A stretch of DNA of 10,588 nucleotides, from NCBI GenBank assembly GCA_027596945.1, contig JADGJH010001341.1, positions 1 to 10,588 of the forward strand. The letters run 5' to 3'. This document shows, piece after piece, positions 1 to 6,733 of the stretch. Position numbers and translations under genes: made by a program. This DNA is from Physocladia obscura (taxonomy: Eukaryota > Chytridiomycota > Chytridiomycetes > Chytridiales > Chytriomycetaceae). The stretch's first letter is position 1; each line of letters begins with the position of its first letter. Below the pieces are notes generated by a model that was given only the letters and a program-made list of their open reading frames with translations, searched no databases and was not told the DNA's origin.

Positions 1-322
1 TTTTTTTTTTTTTTTATAAAATTGGTCAATGAATTTCGCAGTATAAAGATGTGTTCTATTTGCACGCACATGTGACGTAAACTCAAATTGTATGGAATGA
101 GCGATATAACAAACCATTATTCACAAGAAAGCCAGACAAGTGGATAAAAATCCATATTTTCTCAGAAATATCAAACGGTTGGGTCAAATATTTTTAAAAA
201 GGAGCGAAAACAGTTTTGTTATTTTAATTTTTAATTTTTTTTTGATTGTCAATATTTTTTTCGCAGGCTTCGCAAATGAGCTTGAATGAAAATTTTAAAA
301 AATTAAAGATCCATCAGTGAAA
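1..322 (+). promoter_or_regulatory. AT-rich upstream region and leader of the HET-like gene
   Basis: No protein-coding gene of convincing length is visible here. The stretch opens with a run of T, has a TATAAA-like string at 16-21, and ends in a T-rich block followed by CGCAG at 261-265 that resembles a 3' splice acceptor. A leader intron is therefore possible, with a GTAAAC donor candidate near 76, but I cannot prove it. Two short upstream ORFs lie at 276-320 and 286-306, just before the main ATG at 323. The promoter role is inferred from position only. Confidence 0.4.
276..320 (+). promoter_or_regulatory. upstream ORF in the HET-like gene leader
   Basis: ATG at 276-278 opens a 14-codon frame (MSLNENFKKLKIHQ) that stops with TGA at 318-320, two bases before the main ATG at 323. 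A second ATG at 286-288 opens a 6-codon frame ending with TAA at 304-306. If the transcript begins upstream of 276, both would be met by a scanning ribosome before the main start and could reduce or tune translation of the HET-like protein. Whether they are in the mRNA is unknown. Confidence 0.35.
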
Positions 323-2431
323 ATGAGTCTGTTTGCGTGCTGCTTTGGCACACTGGCGCAAGGGCGTGGCATTAGTCACAGTGGCGATCAGCTGCACGAG
401 TTTCTCCGGAAGATGGTGTCGCCGTGGCGTCGGTTTTCGGGAAACTATACAGTGGACACGCTGCGCGCAATGTACGCGGACAGCGAGACGGCGTACGGCT
501 TGATGCAGACAGCGATCGCGACGGAGGCGGGCAGCGAGCAGCAGTGGCAGGCGGCGACGCGGCTGAACGAGTACCTGCTGGTGATGATGCTGTGCAACCT
601 GCCGCCGCTGCCCGCCGGCGTCGGTAAGGTTGTTGTGGACGTGGACGCGGACGCGGGCGTGGACGTGGACGTGGACGCGGACGCGGGCGTGGACGCGGGC
701 CAGCTGCGCGCCGTTGCCGCCACGACGGCCGCGCTGGTGGTGGGCATGCTGGACGACGCCACGCTGGGCCGCCGCGCGAACGCCGGCCTCGTGGCGCTCT
801 TCGACGCGGCCTGCGAGTCGGACGTTGCCGTCAGCCACGTGTGGGGCTCGCCGGCCCTCGTGGCGCCCGACGAGCGCGCAGCCGCCGCCAACCAGTGGCG
901 CGCGCCGCAGTCGTTCCCGCCCGGCGCCGTGTGTCGCGGCTGGACCGTCGGCGCGCGCTTCGTCCGCAAGTTCCTCGTCTTCCTCGGCGACCGCGTGTGG
1001 ATGGACGCCTTCTGTGTGCCGCAGTGCTGCCCGAGCCACAAGGCCCCCTACATCGAGCGCATGTACAAGAACTATCTCCTCGCCCGCGCCACCGTCGCCG
1101 TCGGGGACCTGAAGGCCGGCTTGCCCAAGTCTCCGCGGGCCGCCTTTCTGCAGCTTGTCGCCGAGGGCTGGTTCAAACGTGCCTGGACTGTGCAGGAGCT
1201 GGGCATTGCAAGAGACGTGTGGCTTGTCTATGATGATCGCAATGGCCATCGCGCCGATGTGAGGAGCTTTTTAACGTTAAAAAAAAAATGTGTCTCACCC
1301 CTCTTCTTGCCAGTCAACTCAGTCATCAAAATCTGCCACGGAGTCAGGCACTGCGGGCAAAGACTATCAACGGGCGCGAATGTTTGACGTAATTCACGAG
1401 CTTCTCTTGGAAGCAACCGGCTTCAACCCTCCTCAAAATAAACCCACTATAGATAAAGCAGAGCTCTTTTGGATTGCATATTCATACCGAGCAATCAGAG
1501 CAAGTGTATTTGACCTGGACCCTGCACAAAACGTTACGGCTTTAATGCAAGGCCGAACAGCATACCATGCAGAAGATATGGTATATTCTTTGGCAAACTT
1601 GTGTGGTATTGAAATGAAAGCAGAGTATTCAAACGAAAACGACGAGGTGGTTATTTCAATTAATTTTTTTTTTTTTTTTTATACATTAATACCTATTTCG
1701 CCCAGGATTCCGAATCCAGAAAATTATCCCGCAGCCTTCAAGCCGCCCAAGCCTGGATTCAGTTTGCAAATTGTGCCTCGCAGCAGCACAGCAATATTGG
1801 ATTGTATGCAACAAGCTGCGTTCCCTTGAAACAAAAAGGGTTGAGTGCAATTCCTGACATTGGATACGACATTCAGCCAATTTGGCCGCGTGGACGCCGT
1901 ATGCGTATACTCTCTGGATCGAACACAGGATTGAATATAAATTCATGGACTTTAAACAACATTTTGTCCACGACCGCCCCGATCCCTACAAACCCAATTG
2001 GAAACTCTCCAAGGGCCGTGAAAGATTTCATCAATCAAGTCCTTGAAGATGGTGCCAATTCAATGATTAAAAGCAACAGCAGTATTTTCCTTGACGCCAA
2101 AGCATATGCGCCGTGGATCGGCAATTGCATAAATGATCAGCAGAGTCGCGACGGCAGCCGATGGCAAATTGTTTCTTTCTCTCCATATATGGGCTCTAGT
2201 ATTTCAAATGATGGCGGGCTTACCATTATACTTACTTTCACTCCGGATGTGCAAACAACAATATGCACTGTATTGTTGGTTCTGGCGGATGAAAAGAGTG
2301 ATTTGAAAGCATACACTTGCCTTTTGGTGCAACAGGATACGAATGATGATGTGTACAATGTTGTGGGGCATCTTTGGTACTTTTCTCATAAAACTCTTGC
2401 TGGCAATGAGAAGCGTCTTCTTGTTGCATAA
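323..2431 (+). CDS. HET (heterokaryon incompatibility)-like domain protein, 3 exons, 664 aa
   Basis: Exons 323-1258, 1314-1646 and 1706-2431 join in one frame; introns are 55 and 59 bases, with donors GTGAGG and GTGGTT and CAG acceptors. The ATG at 323 is the first in this frame. HET-family signatures are visible: SHVWG at residues 171-175, VWMDAFCVPQ at 225-234, a YIERMYKNY helix at 243-251, and WFKRAWTVQEL at 283-293. A later RTAYHAEDMVYSLANL segment in exon 2 matches the family's usual R...D.VYsL block. Known HET proteins act in fungal self/non-self recognition and cell death; chytrid relatives have no established role, so function here is inferred only from the domain. Residues 105-126 are a low-complexity Val-Asp/Ala-Asp stretch encoded by a hexanucleotide repeat. 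Roughly the last 250 residues (exon 3) show no domain I recognise. Exon 1 is strongly GC-rich while exons 2-3 are AT-richer. I see no transmembrane segment. Confidence 0.82.
635..700 (+). repeat. hexanucleotide minisatellite inside the HET-like gene
   Basis: Eleven tandem 6-base units alternate GTGGAC, GCGGAC and GCGGGC. They read in frame as Val-Asp, Ala-Asp and Ala-Gly and fall in the larger pattern VDVDADAG / VDVDVDADAG / VDAG. Because each unit is two codons, gain or loss of units keeps the frame, so length polymorphism is expected. It sits about 45 residues before the first HET motif, in a probable linker. Confidence 0.9.
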
Positions 2432-2448
2432 AAATATAGTTTGTTAGT

Positions 2449-2466
2449 AAATATTTTAAAATATTT
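2449..2466. repeat. perfect AT palindrome in the 42-base gap between two genes
   Basis: AAATATTTTAAAATATTT is a perfect 18-base palindrome; with flanking bases 2447-2448 and 2467-2468 it could pair over 22 bases with one G-T wobble. It lies between the stop of the HET-like gene (2431) and the first ATG of the methyltransferase (2474). It could serve as 3'-end signal for the first gene, as TATA-like element for the second, or simply be AT-rich background. The role is inferred from position. Confidence 0.6.
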
Positions 2467-2473
2467 GCATTTC

Positions 2474-3707
2474 ATGTTCGGGTTTGTTGCCAAAAAAATG
2501 TTTAATCTTCCCAAACCGTACGCGATCATCGATGGTGGGCTCGCAACAGAACTGGAGGATACTTACAAAAAGAATTTGTCGAGTCGATTATGGAGTGCCA
2601 GGTGAATCCATTGTCTCTCGCGCAAATTAAATAATTAATAAAACATCGCCAATCACCACACAGGGAGCTGCACGACGACCCTCAAAGCATTAAAGCGATT
2701 CATCGCGCTTACTTGGATGCTGGTGCAGGCACGTGCTTGAAACCTCGACTTGCTCAGTTTTAACTCTGACCTAACTACTCGAAATTATACAGATATAATA
2801 ATTAGTTCTTCTTATCAAGGGAGTGTAGCCGGATTCGTTGCTGAAGGATTCACAGAATCCGAAGCTGTCAAGCTGTTGCGTTTGAGTACCACGCTTGCTC
2901 TTGAAGTTTGCCTCCCTATTTGATTTATCTCCCTTCAAATAACAGTACATTCAACTCATTACCGCACATGTTAAGGCACGCCGTGACTTTCTGGCCGAAT
3001 CAGCCTGTTCCGCAATAACGCAATTCACGCCTCTCGTCGCCATCTCTCTCGGCAGCTTCGGCGCGTCCCGATGCGACGGATCCGAGGGAACAGGAGAATA
3101 CGATGACGCAACGGACGCAACCATTTCCGAATTCCACCGCATCCGTATGCAAACCCTCGACGATCCGTCGTCGCGGCTCAAAATGGGCGGCGTGGATTTA
3201 CTGATTTTCGAGACGATCCCGACGTTACGCGAGGCGCGTGTAATCTCGAGTCTGCTCTCGCAAGAGCCGACCCTTTTCGCGGGAATCCCCGCGTGGATTT
3301 CTTTCCGCGGCAAAGAAAACGGCCTCACTGGCCACGGCGAGTCGATTGAAGAATGCGTCGACGCGGTGATTGCGAATCCGCGTGTTGCAGGGGTCGGCGT
3401 GAATTGCACGAAGCCGCAGTATGTATCCGAGTTGCTCGAAAAAGCAACGAAGGCGATCGACGGCGCCGGGTTCGGCGGCGATAAAGATTTGTTCTGTTAC
3501 CCGAATAGTGGTGAAACGTGGGATGATGGAGCTCGGGGATGGGTGAGAATTGCGGAAGAGCATCGAGATTTCAGTTTGGCTAATTGGGCTAAAGATTGGG
3601 CGAAATTGGGTGCTACTGCCATTGGCGGTTGTTGTCGAACAAATCCTCATCATATTAGGCAGCTGGCAGATCAAAGAAACAAAGAACAGAAGTTGTTGAA
3701 CAAATAA
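2474..3707 (+). CDS. homocysteine S-methyltransferase, 4 exons, 345 aa
   Basis: The enzyme family moves a methyl group from S-methylmethionine or S-adenosylmethionine to homocysteine, giving methionine, in the cytosol. Exons are 2474-2601, 2664-2728, 2793-2905 and 2976-3707; introns are 62, 64 and 70 bases, and the second is GC-AG. Family blocks occur in order: AIIDGGLATELE (17-28), LWSARELHDDP (39-49), AGADIIISSSYQGS (62-75), PLVAISLGSFGA (121-132), LLIFETIPTLREA (177-189), PAWISF (207-212), GVGVNCTKP (241-249), YPNSGE (277-282) and GGCCRTNPHHI (319-329). The three zinc-binding cysteines (C246, C321, C322) are present. Length fits the family (about 325-340). An in-frame ATG at 2498 has a better A-rich context and would give 337 aa, so the start is uncertain. 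The third intron has an alternative in-frame acceptor at 2945 that would add ten residues; 2975 is preferred because it gives LALEARRDFL, as in relatives. Bacterial mmuM and yeast MHT1/SAM4 are the named homologues. Confidence 0.93.
2729..2792 (+). other. GC-AG intron in the methyltransferase gene
   Basis: The exon ends ...GCAG and the intron begins GCACGT, matching the known consensus of the minor GC-AG class apart from one base. It ends in TACAG, with a CTAAC branch-site-like string at 2771-2775, 17 bases before the AG. This splice gives the family-conserved AGADIIISSSYQ. The nearest GT (2733) would run into TAG within five codons. Confidence 0.8.
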
Positions 3708-3808
3708 TAAAATATTTCAAAACAAAAAAACCAGAAAATATTTGAAGTACAGCATTTTTTTTAAATTTATTTACTAACCAATCCCATTTTTTCTTTACTT
3801 CACAATAT
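3706..3808. terminator. shared 3' region of two convergent genes with poly(A) signals on both strands
   Basis: The methyltransferase (+) stops at 3707 and the transporter (-) at 3809, leaving 101 bases. AATAAA at 3706-3711 overlaps the TAA stop of the methyltransferase. On the minus strand AATAAA occupies 3771-3766, about 38 bases past the transporter stop. Cleavage sites are not visible; the two 3' UTRs may overlap. Confidence 0.55.
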
Positions 3809-5781
3809 TCACGACGCCTCCTCATCTTTTGCCTTCAAAAGATCCAGTGAGTACTTGACATAATTTGTTTCCCCGCTCTTTCTGTTGAACCATTCAGTGT
3901 AAAATGGACTTGGGTGATCGAAAATCTCGTCGACTTCTTCCAGAGTACGGTTCTTTGTCTCTGGCATAATGAACCAGTGGAGAACAAAAAAGAGTGCAAT
4001 GTATCCCTGCGCTACCCAATAACTACGTGTGTCGATCGCTGTGTAAACAGCACTCTGTTGAAAAATTTGCAATCAGCGACATTCAATAAAAGTCTTCATG
4101 CAAAAAAAAATTAAATCTCGACAAACCTGAATGTACGTGAGAATTACACTTGATGGCTTTCCTGTGAAATCGTTGAGGGCTTTTCCTTTTGCACGATAAC
4201 TATACGCCAACAGTTCCGATTCAAACAGCAACTTGACGGGCCCCATTGGTGACGAATATAGTGTGCCAACAAAAATCATTGCAACCCACACATACGAGTA
4301 TCCCTTGACACCTCCAGAGTCACGATATCCTTCAAGTGCGCCCGCTGTTATGAATCCAAGGAAGAACGAGATGCCATAAGCAAGCAGGTACATTTTGCGA
4401 CGGCCGAATGTGTCCAAGTAAGTAGAAGCAACATAACCACAAATAATTCCAAACACCGTGTTTGCAAGACTGATGGCTGTCTTTTGGCGGTCTTGCCCAA
4501 GACCAACATCGTCGTAGATAAGTGTGACAAACACACCTCCCGTGGCTCCGACATTGAACAAGTTGAGAATGGCGTTGGTGAGAATAAAGAAAAAAACACG
4601 ACGCTGAGCATTTGCTGTGGCCCACAACGGCTTCATGTTGTATGTTTCCAGAATCGTTTCATTTTTTGGAGCGTTTTCAAACTTGATGCGGAGTTCTTCC
4701 ATCTGGTCGCGAACAAATTTGTCACTGCCAACATTGCATCCAACCCATTCGCGCACAACCTTTTCAGCTTCGTCGGTTTTTCCTTTACTCATGAGAGTTC
4801 TTACAATAGTAAAAAAAGACAATAAATAACAAACAAAACAAGTGCAAAAAAGTCAAACCTCGGAGACTCGGGAATAAACGGAATCAGAACAATACAAACA
4901 AGTGAAAAGACAGCTTGCATCAAAGTTGGAATTCTCCATTGCCATGACGAATATTCCATATATGTCATTCCGAAAATTATGATATTGTTGATCAAGTTTC
5001 CGACACTCCAGCAGATACCAAAAAGTCCACCAAAGAAGGCACGATGAGCCGGGTGAGCAATTTCGGAAGCATACTGTCAGTTTGAAAAACAAAAGGATGA
5101 CTTAGTATTATCATCCAAAAAAAAAAAAAAAAAGTTTACCATCCAAGAACATCCTGCAGAAAGACTAATTCCAAGTACGGCAATAAAACGACCAGTATAG
5201 TACATAGCAGTGACATTTGACGCTGAGACATCCAAAGTTCCAAACACACTGATTGCAGAGCCAATAAACGCAATAATGTTGCCAATCATGAATCCGAATT
5301 TTCGGCCCTTCCAGTCGTAAGCAAAAGGCATGAAAACAGCTGCCATCATTCCAGAGTAGTTCGTGAGCGAATCAAACCTGTTTAAAAAAACGAGAGAGAA
5401 AATTTTGAACGCTTTAGGAAACAGCGCAAAACGAAACGAAAAATTCACTCACGTAGCCAATGAAACAGCATTCTTTGCAGTAATGTCGGTTGTGAAAGCA
5501 CTTAGCAACGGAATATCCCTGTTTTGCGGTTTATTTATTTTTTTGTTTCAACTGATTGATCGCGGCCATGAATGAAAAAAATAAAAGGTGGTAACTCACC
5601 AACTCATCGACTGGTCATAACCGCAAGCCGCAAGGGTCAACATCGCCACTCCGACTGGAAACCAGTTACGCCACATGACTCTCGAATAGAGTTCAGGTGC
5701 ATTTGGGTCGAGAGTTTGAGCACGAAGCTCAAATTTTGCAACATCGGCTGTAATTTCTTTGTCTCCTTTCTCAGTTGCCAT
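3809..5781 (-). CDS. MFS sugar-porter family transporter, 6 exons, 539 aa
   Basis: This is a plasma-membrane uptake protein of the major facilitator superfamily, sugar/proton symporter branch. Exons on the minus strand are 5781-5600, 5518-5453, 5377-5140, 5073-4859, 4799-4127 and 4054-3809; introns are 81, 75, 66, 59 and 72 bases, and all junctions keep frame. Signatures: GYDQS after the first membrane helix (54-58), DWKGRKFG in the loop 2-3 region (104-111), YTGRFIAVLGI (143-153), YASEIAHPAHR (163-173), PESPRTL closing the first half (230-236), DTFGRRK in the second half (363-369), FESELLAYSYRAKG (426-439) and PETKNRTLEEVDEIF after the last helix (489-503). Length and layout fit fungal hexose/disaccharide permeases. 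The helix-7 stretch is LFNVGATGGVFVTLIYDD (about 314-331) and lacks the usual QQ/NQ sugar-contact motif, so the substrate cannot be assigned. The fourth intron ends in a weak TAAG acceptor, chosen because it restores SPRTLMSKG. Confidence 0.93.
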
Positions 5782-6588
5782 TCTGTTTTGTTTTTTTTTT
5801 GTTTTCTTTTCCTTTTCCGTCTCTTTTTCTTAACTTTTTGATTTGGAAGAGAATTTATTCAATTTTTCGGTGGCTCGCAATTCTGAATTTTTTTTTTTTT
5901 TGTTTTAAATTGTTTAATTACACATATTTGTGATTTTCATGGGAGTATGGGGGAGTTTTGAAAGCATAATTAATGTTGAAATAATTTCTATGTCACAGAT
6001 AGAACATTCCATCTTTGAAGCTTCTCCAGAAATCAATATTTGTCACTCAGTGACCGGACAAGCCCAATACCGTAAATTAATTGCAAAGCAGTAAGGTAAT
6101 AGTTTTGGTGTGAAGTTTTCATGAATTATGTGACTTGTCCGCAAAAAAAAAGAGAACAACTAGAAAAAAAAGCTCCTATAACTCGGTACTGTAAAGCCGC
6201 AGTTCTATTTTTCTCTTTCTCCGCTGTTTCAATAATTTCTTTTTTTGAAAATAAAAAATTTTTGAGTTTATTGATAGTGAATCATTAGTGTAATCAACGT
6301 GTTATCACAACCACTTGTCAACGTCATCGTTAGTCAAAAAAGAGTTAAGGGGATCTTGAAAAATCAAAAAATAAAACGTATTGGAGGGCTATTTTTAATA
6401 TCGATTGGTAAATAATACAATTAATTTTCTTATGTGATAGCCACTGTAATTTGGAAATATTGCCTAATTTGTCTCCAATATATGTTGAAAAATAAAATGC
6501 AAATTACATGCTATATGAATCATGGAACAGATTGCAGGAAATGAAAATCTCGAAACTTTAGAATTATTTTTTTTTGAGAAAAACTTCT
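5782..6588. promoter_or_regulatory. long intergenic region upstream of the transporter; no gene seen
   Basis: With 6589-6733 this forms the only long gap in the window, about 950 bases with no coding frame of length and no tRNA-like structure that I can see. Next to the transporter ATG, the coding strand is purine-rich (pyrimidine-rich on + at 5782-5831). Imperfect dyads occur at 6042-6054 and between 6055-6062 and 6134-6141. As the neighbouring LRR gene ends toward this gap, the regulatory content should belong mainly to the transporter. This is inferred from gene orientation. Confidence 0.45.
6042..6054. promoter_or_regulatory. candidate dyad regulatory element upstream of the transporter
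   Basis: GTCACTCAGTGAC is a 13-base dyad (6-base arms, one central base). Directly beside it CGGACAAG (6055-6062) has its inverse, CTTGTCCG, at 6134-6141. It lies about 260 bases upstream of the transporter ATG, and dyads of this size are typical of dimeric transcription factor sites. No named factor is assigned. Confidence 0.3.
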
Positions 6589-6600
6589 GTAATTTTTATC

Positions 6601-6733
6601 AAAATTTTTTTTTTTTAAAAAAAAAAAAAATAAAAAAAATTTATTTTAATTTTTTTTAAAAAAAAAATTTTTTTTAAAAACTTTCGTTTTTTTTTTTTTT
6701 ACTTAAAATTTAAAAAAAAAAAAAAAGAAAAAG
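6601..6733. repeat. alternating A/T homopolymer tract abutting the LRR gene stop
   Basis: The tract is built from long runs of T and A (8-16 bases each), nearly free of G and C, and can fold back on itself in several registers. It begins immediately after the LRR gene stop codon (6736-6734 on the minus strand), so it would be the 3' UTR. Such tracts are also prone to sequencing and assembly error, and exact run lengths should not be trusted. Confidence 0.75.

Noticed and set aside
624..703. Possible intron GTAAGG...CAG spanning the hexanucleotide repeat
   Set aside because: It would be 80 bases long and shift the frame, whereas the same frame continues through both sides to the HET motifs.
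314..1249. 311-codon open frame on the minus strand opposite HET exon 1
   Set aside because: It is rich in Arg, His and Ala, has no recognisable motif, and is explained by GC-rich codons on the plus strand. The plus frame carries conserved HET motifs and splices correctly.
1276..1313. Alternative 38-base first intron in the HET-like gene (donor GTTAAA)
   Set aside because: Its phase leads to a premature stop in exon 2. The GTGAGG donor at 1259 has a better consensus and keeps the frame.
2733..2792. GT donor at 2733 for the second methyltransferase intron
   Set aside because: It produces a stop within five codons and destroys the conserved AGAD motif.
2906..2945. Shorter third intron of the methyltransferase gene
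   Set aside because: It is in frame, but it inserts ten residues not expected in the family and breaks LALEARRDFL. It could still occur as a splice variant.
2951..3674. Minus-strand open frames opposite the methyltransferase last exon
   Set aside because: No motifs are visible and the plus strand encodes all expected catalytic blocks.
5782..6733. Search for a small gene, tRNA or transposon remnant in the long gap
   Set aside because: I saw no frame of length, no cloverleaf, and no terminal inverted repeats with target duplications; the dyads found are too short for a transposon.
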